Origin: Rosa chinensis
Lineage: Eukaryota > Streptophyta > Magnoliopsida > Rosales > Rosaceae
NCBI RefSeq assembly: GCF_002994745.2
Contig: NC_037091.1
Coordinates: forward strand, 14,880,501 to 14,944,500
Length of the DNA: 64,000 nucleotides
Direction: 5' to 3'
The notes below the pieces were generated by a model that worked only from the letters and a program-made list of their open reading frames with translations, had not been told where the DNA came from and searched no databases. This document shows, piece by piece, positions 45,560-55,240 of this stretch (its first letter is position 1; every line of letters starts with the position of its first letter). The translations under genes and the position numbers were made by a program.

Positions 45560-46640
45560 AATGGAATACGGAGTATGTATCAAAGCCATGATTGTCGTTG
45601 CGAGGGCCGATGCCATTACGTAGCCTAACGTTAAGATTGATGCTGAGAAGATTTCGAGGCGACCTCGTCGAAATAGACCCCGATTTCGAGGCCACCTCGC
45701 CGAAATAGATACATACGGAGCATGTATCAAAGCCATGATTGTCGTTGTGAGGGCCGATGCCATTACGTAGCCTAACGTTAAGATTGATGCTGAGAAGATT
45801 TCGAGGCGACCTCGTCGAAATAGACCCCGATTTCGAGGCCACCTCGCCGAAATAGATACATACGGAGCATGTATCAAAGCCATGATTGTCGTTGCGAGGG
45901 CCGATGCCATTACGTAGCCTAACGTTAAGATTGATGCTGAGAAGATTTCGAGGCGACCTCGTCGAAATAGACCCCGATTTCGAGGCCACCTCGCCGAAAT
46001 AGGCCCCGATTTCGAGGAGACCTCGTCGAAATAGACCCCGATTTCAAGGCCACCTCGCCGAAATAAGCCCCGATTTCCAGGCGACCTCGCCGAAATAGGC
46101 GACCTCATCGAAATAGGGTACCCTCGTCGAAATAGACCCCGATTTCGAGGCGACCCCGTCGAAATAGGGTACCCTCGTCGAAATAGACCCCGATTTCGAG
46201 GCGACCTCGTCGAAATAGGCCACCTCGTCGAAATAGACCCCGATTTCAAGGCGACCTCGTCGAAATAGACCCCGATTTCGAGGCCACCTCGCCGAAATAT
46301 ACCCCGATTTCGAGGCCACCTCGCCAAAATAGACCCCGATTTCGAGGCCACCTCGCCAAAGTAGACCCCGATTTCGAGACGACCTCGTCGAAATAGGCCC
46401 CGATTTAGAGGCAACCTCGTCGAAATAGGCCCTGATTTCGAGGAGGCCTCGTCGAAATAGGACCCGATTTCGAGGATACCTCGTTGAAGTAGACTCCGAT
46501 TTCGAGGCTCCCTCGCCGAAATAGACGCCTATTTAGAGGCTTCTGCGTCGAATTGAATGCCGATGTCGACACACCTTAGTAAAAATAAGCGCCGACGTCA
46601 AAATACCTTCGTCGAAGTAAATGCCCATATCGAGGCACCC
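45560..46640 (+). repeat. Tandem repeats in the gypsy 3' untranslated region
   Basis: Two scales. Three copies of a unit of about 148 bases start near 45575, 45723 and 45870 (ATGTATCAAAGCCATGATTG, ending TCGCCGAAATAG). From about 45650 to 46560 a shorter unit of about 32 bases, CCCCGATTTCGAGGCGACCT then CGTCGAAATAGA, recurs many times with drift. Repeats between pol and the 3' LTR are common in Tat elements. Confidence 0.9.
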
Positions 46641-46842
46641 TCGTCGAAGTGAACACTGGCATAGGGATTGGCATTAAAGGCATTTGTCACCAATACCAAG
46701 GATAGAACCAAGGAGGAAGACGTCATCGCGTGTATGCCAACGTCGACAGGGCGTCACGAGAAGGAGGCCCTACGTCGAACGATTTTTGAGTGAATAAGAA
46801 GGTCAAACTTAGGAAATTTTCCTTCGGACGGGTGTCCAAAGA

Positions 46843-46858
46843 GAAAACTTGGGGGCAT
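46843..46858 (+). other. Polypurine tract of the gypsy element
   Basis: AAAACTTGGGGGCAT lies directly before the 3' LTR start (TGTGGG at 46859). Confidence 0.7.
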
Positions 46859-47350
46859 TGTGGGGGTGGTCAACAAATTCGACCCTACAATCAAGGCGAT
46901 TAAAGAGAAATAATAGCTGCAATAAATGCAACAATTAATGTTAACCGTAAATGTGACGATAAATGCGACATTCAGTACGGCAATCATGGCCGCCAATAAG
47001 TGACGGTTATTGCATAAATGAATATGGCCTTGATGACAGAGTGCCGCTCAAGTCGCTGCGACTTGCTGTGCAAGTTTACTTGCAGCCCATGCCGAAGTAC
47101 ACCTATAAATAGGCTGCTCGACATCGAGGTAATCCATCTCATTCCGACTATCTCTACTCCACAATTAAGAAACGTACTGACTTAGGCATCGGAGAGTTTT
47201 CTGCAGGTACCCCCCCTTCTCCTCGAGCTGACGGTCAAACTCCAGGTCAACGTTCGAGGGAAGCTTCTCGATTGTTCCCAGGTCAGCTCCCGCTCCAATC
47301 CGCATTAATTGTTGGGTCAAACTCCTCTACGGAATTTTTCACCTCCAACA
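46859..47350 (+). repeat. 3' LTR of the Tat-type gypsy element
   Basis: 492 bp, the same length as the 5' LTR. Differences seen by eye are about six, of which four are transitions. Confidence 0.95.
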
Positions 47351-47355
47351 GATAT

Positions 47356-48496
47356 CAAACTTCATCTATATGGCCCTCTCTAATGCTCTCTTAACCAGCT
47401 GGAATATGTTTAGAAGGAACATTATTCCAAGTCCTATCTGTGAGATTTGTGGAGACTATCCTGAAACAACTGAGCACTGCCTACTCCTGTATCCTTGGAC
47501 GTCAGCGGTGTGGTTTGAGAGCTCTCTGGGGTACATCCCAAAGGAAGGGAAAATCACCCATTTGGAAGATTGGTTGCAGTTCACAACAAAGCTAATGAGC
47601 TCTCCAAGGACTAGGATGATGTCTTTCAGTTTGTGTGTTTTCATTTGTGGGAGATTTGGAAGCATCGATGTGAGGTAGTGATGAAAAAGATTTTCCCAAA
47701 CCCGATTGCCACTATTGATAATATACACCAAAGCTATCGGAATTGGAAGGAGGCTAGACAAACCTTGAAAACTTTACATTCAACCGCTCCAAACCTGGAC
47801 CCGAACCCTCGAGCTCTTTGGAACCCACCACCTCCAAATGTTGCCAAAGTAAATGTTGATGGAGCTTAGGAGGAAAAGAGTTGTGATAGTGGAATTGGAG
47901 TGATCATACGAAACCACAGGGGATTTTCATTGGCCGGAGCTAGCTTACACAGCCCTCATAACTCGGCCATTGAAGCAGAGGCTGAAGCGGTTGTCAAGGG
48001 CCTCCAGCTTGCAGCCCATTTAAAGCTAAAACAAATCATCTGTAAGGTGATTGCCAAGAAGTGATCAACGCCCTCAACAATCCCTCTTTTACTCCCAACT
48101 AGAAAATCTCCCCAATGCTCAAGAAAGTACTAATGCATTTGTTACCCCTTTTTCAAGGGATTAAATGGAATTGGATCCCTCGTAAAACAAACCGTGTTGC
48201 GGACGCAGCGGCAAAGCTTACCAAATTAAAATTATGCTCTCTGGAATGGGTCAATAGGCTTCCAACCTCCCTACTCTCAGTCTTGAGGAATGATGGTCTG
48301 CCTGATCCGACCTGACTAAGGGTGGGGGGCATCAGTTTTCTTTCCTAGTCTTTCTTTCCTGTATCAGTTTGGTTTCTTTCCCAGTTTGTATTTTCTCTCA
48401 CCCTAGTGGCTTTATTTTTTATTTTATTTTATTTTTATAAGAATTGATGACCCTAGTGGCTTTAATGAATTGCAGTTTCCTGACCAAAAAAAAAAT
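47356..48496 (+). pseudogene. LINE zf-RVT and RNase H fragment with 3' end
   Basis: Continues the LINE after the gypsy insertion: MALSNALLTSWNMFRRNIIP and SPICEICGDYPETTEHCLL carry the zf-RVT Cys/Cys/His cluster. RNase H starts NVAKVNVDGA, with a stop right after, then GIGVIIRNHRGFSLAG and NSAIEAEAEAVVKGLQLAA. TGA at 48314 closes the last frame. The 3' UTR has TTTTATTTTATTTT repeats and ends in a short poly-A at 48486-48496. Confidence 0.85.
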
Positions 48497-48544
48497 ATTT
48501 CTCTTTCTTTAAAAATAGGGTGCACTTATTAAAAAAAAAAAAAA

Positions 48545-48892
48545 AGGGTGCACTTTACGGTTGGGCGTTTTTAAGGGGATTTTGCCATAAAATCGAAACC
48601 CAATGGGTCTCAACTCTCTGAATCCCTTCTCGAAGTGCAGCTACATCCCTGATCGAATCGCTCTTTCGACATCCTCTTGTCCATTTGTTCCTATTAAGGA
48701 CTAAGGTAATAGTGCAATTTTATTTTCTGTGCACTTGTTTGAATGAGTTTCAATTTCACATTATTGAACTTGTGCATTCAAGCGTTGAGAATAAGGTCAG
48801 AATCCTGTTGAATTGAGTCTGCATATTGTTTTATGATTGTGTGTTATGTAATAGATCAAGAAGACGATCGAGAAGGAAAAGTTATATCTGAA
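48545..48892 (+). promoter_or_regulatory. 5' flank of F-box copy B (empty-site reference)
   Basis: Aligns to 9081-9963 of copy A but lacks the solo LTR, so it preserves the original upstream sequence (GGGTGCACTTTACGG through CAACTCTCTGAATCCC to the start codon). The A-run and a second GGGTGCACTT just before it are probably the LINE tail and a short duplication. No TATA box is obvious. Confidence 0.6.
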
Positions 48893-50071
48893 ATGACGTT
48901 GGAGTTTGTCAAAACTATTGATGAAGATGTGGGGGAGGAAATCCTATCAATTCTGCCACCCAAATCTCTGAAGCGATTCCAGTGCGTCTCTAAAAGGTGG
49001 TATGCTCTGATCACCACTCCCAGGTTCGTAGCTAAGCACCTCTCCAATTCCATGCGCAACGATCTCTCCACTAGTGTTCTTATGAAACGTAGAGTCCATA
49101 AGGACACCAACTCTGACAAGACTCAAGAGTTGTTCTCATTTCTTCATTTTCGAAATGATGAAGATAATGATGTTGATGGTGTGCATGATGAGCATAGCTT
49201 TCTTTCTAGTATCCAGGAATTCCATATTCCGTTTTCTACCGGTGTAAAGACTCGGGCCGAATCACTTATAATTATAGGCCATTCTAATGGGATCATTTGT
49301 CTAGCTCAAGCAGCCTCTGGTGAGGTGATTATATGCAACCCAGCAATTCATGAATATAAGCTTCTTCCACCCTCTCCACACCTTCCAGATTCTGATTGGC
49401 CATGTAGCCCCTTATTCCGGTTCAGAGATGGTTTAGGATTTGGACACGATCCGAACTTTAACGAATATAAAGTTATTAACATTGGATTTCCTGCTCCAGA
49501 ATTATCTACACCTGATGGATTTAACATTTATAATCCTCCCAAAGCAGCCGTCTATACCCTTGGTACTGATTCTTGGAGAGAGATCAGTACTGATTCGTTA
49601 GAAACAGAAACTACCATTCTTTGGCCAGAACAATTCCAGATGCACTTCAAGGATATGTGTTTTTGGCGGGGACAGGAACAACATAAGGAATTGGATGTGC
49701 TTGATGACGACGAGGAGCCATTCATTAGGGAAGTTATCATTATGTTTGATACTGGGGATGAGCTATTTCATAATATAATGTTACCGGATGAATTTTATTA
49801 TCCGAATTATTTTGTTCCGAACCTTTTAGTGTGGAAGGACTCGGTTGCTCTTTTGGGAATACAAATCTGTCAACCATCATCATATGGAATATGGGTGATA
49901 GATGAATTTGGTGGTCCTAATGGTGGTGCTTGGACAAAACACATAACTTTTGAGCTCCCTGTGGAACCGTTGATATTTTGGAAGAGCGACGAGGTTCTTT
50001 TGAATGGTCCTAACGACACTGATTATAGAGGACTTATATTCTCTTATAATCTCGGTACCAAAAAGCTTTAA
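48893..50071 (+). CDS. F-box protein, SFB/SLF/SFBB-like, copy B
   Basis: F-box proteins recruit substrates to SCF ubiquitin ligases; S-locus members bind S-RNases. The start at 48893 (MTLEFVKTIDEDVG) is chosen because copy A shares it and it places the F-box at residues 10-45; an in-frame ATG at 48833 would add 20 residues. The F-box reads EEILSILPPKSLKRFQCVSK then RWYALITTPRFVAKHLSNS. The C-terminal FBA-type domain has HSNGIICL, VIICNPAIHEYKLLPPSP, GLGFGHDPNFNEYKVINI, AAVYTLGTDSWREI, GIWVIDEFGG and PLIFWKSDEVL. It is 392 residues long and ends at TAA 50069-50071, where copy A has a Lys codon (CTT AAA against CTT TAA). Open, family-typical sequence continues to 50185, so about 38 residues are lost. 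Confidence 0.85.
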   Translation: MTLEFVKTIDEDVGEEILSILPPKSLKRFQCVSKRWYALITTPRFVAKHLSNSMRNDLSTSVLMKRRVHKDTNSDKTQELFSFLHFRNDEDNDVDGVHDEHSFLSSIQEFHIPFSTGVKTRAESLIIIGHSNGIICLAQAASGEVIICNPAIHEYKLLPPSPHLPDSDWPCSPLFRFRDGLGFGHDPNFNEYKVINIGFPAPELSTPDGFNIYNPPKAAVYTLGTDSWREISTDSLETETTILWPEQFQMHFKDMCFWRGQEQHKELDVLDDDEEPFIREVIIMFDTGDELFHNIMLPDEFYYPNYFVPNLLVWKDSVALLGIQICQPSSYGIWVIDEFGGPNGGAWTKHITFELPVEPLIFWKSDEVLLNGPNDTDYRGLIFSYNLGTKKL

Positions 50072-50325
50072 AATCTTCCCATTCAAAGCGAGCGACCTGA
50101 CTCTACTGCTATTGTGTATGTGAGCAGCATAGTTTCAGTATTGGGAGGCAGCAAACCCAAGAGCAAAGATAATTCTACACCCAATGTATAGTTCTTACTG
50201 ATGTTTTTTCCATCCCGATGCTTGATCAAATATGTATCAATATGGATGTTGATATTATATTTACTTTTATGGTTCAAAAATGTAGAATTGTTGCAAATTA
50301 TAGTTATTTTCATGCTCTTTTACAG
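50072..50325 (+). other. Lost F-box tail plus in-phase intron to the CPDase exon
   Basis: 50072-50185 stays open in the F-box frame (AIVYVSSIVSVLGG, then KPKSKDNSTPN). A donor at 50186 (AAT|GTATAG) and an acceptor ending at 50325 (CTTTTACAG) define a 140-bp intron. Both sides are phase 0, so splicing would join the F-box frame to AEFSVFEYPSPPVSHYMVDK of the CPDase exon. If the intron is not used, TAG at 50189-50191 ends the F-box frame. Copy A keeps the same structure (14483-14631). Confidence 0.55.
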
Positions 50326-50373
50326 GCTGAATTTTCTGTATTTGAGTACCCTTCTCCACCAGTCAGTCATTAT

Positions 50374-51723
50374 ATGGTTGACAAGAAAACCTACTCATAT
50401 TCGGTGTGGGCAATCCCATCAGATGATATGTCTCTCCGGATTAAGAAAGTGATGGAGGGACTGCGGACTGAATTCAGCGGGCCGGAGATTGATCCCCACA
50501 TTGCCATTGTGGGGTCCATTCGTATGAAGCATGAGGATATGCTCAACAAGTTCAGATCTCTCCAGTCTGATGTTATTTCTTCGTACAAAGCAAAAGTTAA
50601 TCAAGTTGTTTCTAGGAGTTCCTATTTCCAATGTATTTCCCTCCTCATTCATTCATCTTCCAAGGTGTCACCTGAGGTACTGTATTGTTATCATTTATTG
50701 TTTTGTTTTGTTTTTTTTTATTTTTTTATTTTTATGATTTTTCCACTTCTTTGTTGGCTTTTTGGTTTCAGATAGATGTATGCAGATTAATGTATAAAAG
50801 TGAAATTTCTTTGGAGAATTTATGCACCTTTGGTTTATGGCATCTTACTTTTACTTCTATCTATTAGTTGAGCCTAGTATTAACTTACTCTTCATATTTA
50901 TTAAATTGTTTAGAGTAATTCACGTGTATTAAATTTTATTTTTCTCAGTTATCGTTTGCAACTGGAGTCAGTGGTGGTCGATTCAGTTTCCGTAATAGTA
51001 AGTTCTATACATTTTAGAGCTGGTTTGTTTATGAATTTATTTGTTCAACCATAACTCTAGCCATAAGCTATTTGGAAAAGCAAATATTTTGTAAGTTTGG
51101 GTATATAATATATAATTTTGTCCTGTGAGAGTGTGTGTGAGACTATCTATTGACTAAAACTAATCTTCAAGCTTTCTGCATTTCAAACTTGTTACATTAT
51201 CCTTGAGAACAACATCAGGATCTTTCTGTTGTTGATCTTGGTCTCTTTGAAATGACAGGCGTCTTAATACTTAATTTCTATCTATTGAAGCATATATAAA
51301 TGCTGTTGATTTAGTAAGATTTTATTCGTCTGCTAGGAAGTAGGAATCAATGAAAGGACCTCCTGAATAACATAAGATATCATAGAAGTGAATTCTTGCT
51401 ATGGCCAGGTTTTCTGTGAAATTAGAGAATAAAGATTAGATTGCAAATTTTGCTACTCTATCTTCATTCCAGATTATGAATTATTGATGGACCAAAACTA
51501 ATGTATGTCCTCTGCAGAAGTTAGGCCACATTTGAGCCTCCTTTATGGTTACCTGACAGAAGAAGAGAGGAAGAAAGCTCAAGAAAAAGTCAGTTATCTG
51601 GATGAAGGCCTCAGCAGCTTGAGCTTCTTTATAACTCGACTTGCATTGTACAAAATTGACTATCAAGATAGAAGTCTCAAATCATGGGAGAAGATTGCTG
51701 ATTACCCCCTCCAATTTGAGTAA
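50374..51723 (+). CDS. Cyclic phosphodiesterase (2H phosphoesterase family), three exons
   Basis: Plant CPDases hydrolyse ADP-ribose 1'',2''-cyclic phosphate and nucleoside 2',3'-cyclic phosphates. Exons: 50374-50676, 50949-50997 and 51518-51723, all with GT..AG borders and matching phases (0, then 1), giving 185 residues, close to the Arabidopsis enzyme (181). The sequence has YSYSVWAIPSDDMSLRIKKV near the N terminus, the first 2H motif in PHIAIVGSI (residues about 47-55), and the second in RPHLSLLYGYL, followed by LTEEERKKAQEK. The normal H-x-T/S is H-I-A in the first motif, so a catalytic threonine/serine seems to be missing; the second, H-L-S, is intact. The start ATG fits the family; upstream the exon is open to the acceptor at 50325, so a fused form is possible. 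Confidence 0.8.
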
Positions 51724-51865
51724 TTCCCTTATTTCATGCTTATAATTAGCTTGTATTCAAATATAAGACTTTTGCCTAAGTGTCCCTGCTGTAGTCCTGT
51801 GTGAAAGCTTTGTATATTTTCTTGCACAAAAAGAAAGGAAATGATGAAGAAGAGGTCTGTATAGA
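51724..51865 (+). other. 3' flank of the CPDase gene
   Basis: AT-rich, with no coding sequence. No strong polyadenylation signal is recognised. Confidence 0.4.
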
Positions 51866-52264
51866 CAAGGGTCGTCCGGCCCGGCCCGGCCCATTCATAG
51901 CGGGCTTGGGCCGAGCCAGGCCGGGCCTTGCTATATTTTTAAATAATTGCGGGCCGGGCCGGGCTTTATTAAAAATCAAAGGATCCAAGCCCATCCATAT
52001 AAAGCGGGCCTTGCGGGATTTTTCGGGTAGGGCCGGGCTTGGCCTTGCGGGCTTTTTTGGGCCGGGCCTTGCGGGCTTTATTTATAAATAAATATTTAAA
52101 GACACAAGTTTTTTTTTTTTAATCAAGCTTTGGAAATTCAATGTATAATGATCAAATACAACCAAAGATAATAGATCTATATAACTATATTGTACCAAAA
52201 AAAATCTATATTTATATATAGATACTAATTTATTGATAAATAAATTTTTAAAGACACTAATTTT

Positions 52265-54001
52265 TTATAAACCTATATTTATATATCATACACTCCAAAG
52301 AGCGACCCCTATCAATTCAAAGAAAATGGAAAAACCGACCGTTGGATGGGTTTATTACAATAAATTATGAGTATGGTAAAAAATTTAGCCAATTTCACCA
52401 TATTTTAGAATCCGATCGGATTGGTCAACCGTAGTCACTTATATGTTTTATTGGTTGACCGATGGCGTGGCAACCGCGAAACGTGCTTATTTTTTCACAT
52501 CACGTTTGTATATATTCCATCGATGGATGTGCGTAGGCATAAGATAAAAAAAAATTAATTTTAATTACAAACACATTGGACTATACCAATTTTATTCCTA
52601 AAGTTGTATGACTTATACATTGCATTTAAATTGTTTAAGTTCATTCTAAAGCAACCATGAAGTGGAAAATGAATTCGGAGAAACCAACCGCTCGATGGAG
52701 AGATTGTAATGTTTTATGGTGGTTGGAGAAAATCCAGCCAATTTGGTTCTCGTTTCGAATTCGATCAATTAGGTCAAACGTAGTTACTCTTATAAACCTA
52801 TATTTATATATCATACACTCCAAAGAGCAACCCCTATCAATTCAAAGAAAATGGAAAAACCGACCATTGGATGAGTTTATTACAATAAATTATGAGTGTG
52901 GTAAAAAATTTAGCCAATTTCACCATATTTTCGAATCCGATCGGATGGGTCAACCGTAGTCACTTATATGTTTTATTGGTTGACCCATACCGTGATAACC
53001 GCGAAACGTGCTTATTTTTTCACATCATGTTTGTATATATTCAATCGATAGATGTGCGTGGACACAAGATAAAAAAAATTAATTTTAATTACAAACACAT
53101 TGGTCTATACCAATTTTATTCCTATAGTCGTATGACTTATAAATTGCATTTAAATTGTTTAGGTTCATTCTAAAGCAACCATGAAGTGGAAAATGAATTC
53201 GGAGAAACCAACCGCTCGATGGAGAGATTGTAATGTTTTATAGTGGTTGTAGAAAATCCAGCCAATTTGGTTCTCGTTTCGAATTCGATCAACTAGATCA
53301 AACGTAGTTACTCTTATAAACCTATATTTATATATCATACACTCCAAAGAGCAACCCCCATCAATTCAAAGAAAATGGAAAAACCGACCGTTGGATGAGT
53401 TTATTACAATAAATTATGAGTGTGGTAAAAAATTTAGCCAATTTCACCATATTTTCGAATCCGATCGGATTGGTCAACCGTAGTCACTTATATGTTTTAT
53501 TGGTTGACCCATGCCGTGACAACCGCGAAACGTGCTTATTTTTTCACATCACGTTTGTATATATTTCATCAATGGATGTGCGTGGACATAAGATAAAAAA
53601 AATTAATTTTAATTACAAACACATTGGTCTATACCAATTTTATTCATATAGTTGTATGACTTATACATTGCATTTAAATTGTTTAGGTTCATTCTAAAGC
53701 AACCATGAAGTAGAAAATGAATTCGGAGAAACCAACCGCTCGATGGAGAGATTATAATGTTTTATGGTGATTGTAGAAAATCTAGCCAATTTGGTTTTAG
53801 TTTCGAATTCGATCAACTAGGTCAAACGTAGTTACTCTTATAAACCTATATTTATATATCATACACTCCAAAGAGCAACCCCTATCAATTCAAAGAAAAT
53901 GAAAAAACCGACCGTTGGATGAGTTTATTACAATAAATTATGAGTGTGGTAAAAAATTTAGCCAATTTCACTATATTTTCGAATCCGATCGGATTGGTCA
54001 A
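52265..54001 (+). repeat. Tandem array, period about 524 bp, 3.3 copies
   Basis: Unit starts (TTATAAACCTATATTTATAT) at 52265, 52790, 53314 and 53838, so the periods are 525, 524 and 524. The last copy stops near 54001. Within each unit two half-units look related: GAAAAACCGACCGTTGGATG ... TTAGCCAATTTCACC, and GAGAAACCAACCGCTCGATG ... CCAGCCAATTTGGTT, each ending in GGTCAA(C/A)CGTAGT. The array is thus a dimer-based higher-order repeat. Small frames of 60-100 codons in it repeat with the unit and are not called. Confidence 0.9.
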
Positions 54002-54059
54002 CCGATACGTAGAATATATATATGCACATTAACACATATTTTATATAGAAGTATAAGAA

Positions 54060-54099
54060 CTTCCACACACACACACACATAGTCATATATATATATATA

Positions 54100-54130
<31 letters not shown>

Positions 54131-54228
54131 AACACACACACACACATATATATATATATATTTGTGTGTGTGTGTGTATATTTATAAACACACACACACA
54201 AATATATATATATGTGTGTGTGTGTGTT

Positions 54229-54259
<31 letters not shown>

Positions 54260-54260
54260 T

Positions 54261-54330
<70 letters not shown>
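54060..54330 (+). repeat. Alternating (AC)n/(AT)n/(GT)n microsatellite
   Basis: Runs of ACACAC, TATATA and GTGTGT alternate several times, partly in palindromic order. A similar block lies at 54690-54740 and a larger one at 54915-55275. Confidence 0.9.
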
Positions 54331-54332
<2 letters not shown>

Positions 54333-54700
54333 GCCCGATCAGGAGCGGACGACCGCACTTTCGCTAAAGTGCGGACGTCGATGCAGCAGAGGCTTCCAGG
54401 CGGCGGCGGCACAGGGATGGCCGGAGGAAGGTCGGAGGCGTCCCAGACCTCTTCTGGGCGGCGTTCGAGGTCGGAGGAGGTCGGGCTTGCCGGTTTCTGG
54501 GCAGCCACCTCACCTGCAGTTGCAGGTTTTGTGCAGCACCGCAGAACCGTCGCCGGCTACTCCACCGGACCGCAGACCCCTCCGCACGACCCCCAGCATC
54601 CCTCCGGCAAGCCGCGTCGCGCCGTCGCCGCTCAATCGAGGCCGGAGGAGCGACGTCCGCACTTTTTCTGAGTTGCGGACGTCCGCTCTCGAATGGCTTT
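54330..54700 (+). mobile_element. GC-rich insert with terminal GCGGACGTC repeats
   Basis: GAGCGGACGACCGCACTTT ... AAAGTGCGGACGTCG at the left and CGACGTCCGCACTTT ... GCGGACGTCCGCTCTCG at the right form nested inverted repeats around about 270 bases of GC-rich sequence. Base composition is very unlike the surrounding AT repeats. It is probably a small non-autonomous element. Open frames through it are composition artefacts. Confidence 0.5.
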
Positions 54701-54914
54701 CTATATATATATATATATATATATATATGACTATATGTGTGTGTGTGGAAGTTCTTATACTTCTATATAAAATATGTGCTAATGTGCATATATATAAATT
54801 CTACGTATCGGTTGACCAATCCGATCAGATTCGAAAATATAGTGAAATTGGCTAAATTTTTTACCACACTTATAATTTATTGTAATAAACTCATCCAACG
54901 GTCGGTTTTTTCAT

Positions 54915-54922
54915 TTGTGTGT

Positions 54923-54960
<38 letters not shown>

Positions 54961-55203
54961 ATATATATATATATATCTATATATATATATATATATTGTG
55001 TGTGTGTTTATATATATATATATATATATATCTCTATATATATATAGACACATATAGATATATATAAGATATATATATTTGTGTGTGTGATATATATATA
55101 TATATATATTTATATAACACACACACAAATATATATATATATATATATATATCTATATGTGTCTATATATATATTTATTTATTTATAAACACACACACAT
55201 ATC

Positions 55204-55240
<37 letters not shown>

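Larger units (their letters stand above)
38976..47350 (+). mobile_element. Ty3/gypsy element, Tat lineage, complete with both LTRs
   Basis: The two LTRs are 492 bp each (38976-39467 and 46859-47350), the 5-bp target duplication is GATAT (38971-38975 and 47351-47355), the primer site follows the 5' LTR and a purine tract precedes the 3' LTR. Coding order is gag, protease, RT, RNase H, a second RNase H of archaeal type, integrase; the second RNase H marks the Tat lineage. By eye about six differences separate the LTRs (about 1.2%), so it is young. The whole gag-pol lies in one frame, broken only by nonsense codons. Confidence 0.95.
27110..48496 (+). mobile_element. LINE split by two CACTA elements and one gypsy element
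   Basis: Three separated LINE pieces join in order and in frame: 27110-27869 (endonuclease), 36851-38975 (linker, RT, zf-RVT start) and 47351-48496 (rest of zf-RVT, RNase H, 3' UTR, poly-A at about 48486). Removing 27870-36853 joins QRSRVN to WLLEGEKNTEFFH, a standard LINE linker. Removing 38976-47355 joins WQPAIIPKI to SNFIYMALSNALL, a standard zf-RVT. The 5' end is truncated within the endonuclease. There are several internal stops (for example near 27293, 37182 and 37440), so it is inactive. Confidence 0.9.
53890..54915. repeat. Broken palindrome around a GC-rich insert
   Basis: 53897-54001 of the array is found inverted at 54800-54915 (TCCGATC.GATTCGAAAATATAGTG, TTACCACACT, CATCCAACGGTCGG). 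Next to it, 54030-54085 (TATATAGAAGTATAAGAACTTCCACACACAC) is inverted at 54728-54775. The space between holds AC/AT repeats and a GC-rich stretch (54330-54700). Confidence 0.8.

Noticed and set aside
45512..46414. 300-codon minus-strand open frame, also a 152-codon one beside it
   Set aside because: It is the gypsy 3' tandem repeat read in a frame that happens to be open; the protein is only repeats of one short motif (NRGLFRRG).
45105..46640. CRISPR-like regular repeats
   Set aside because: Units are contiguous or variable with no unique spacers, inside a plant retrotransposon.
54162..54671. 169-codon plus-strand open frame
   Set aside because: It runs through AC/AT microsatellite (Tyr/Ile/Cys/Val repeats) into a GC-rich insert; no domain and no start context.
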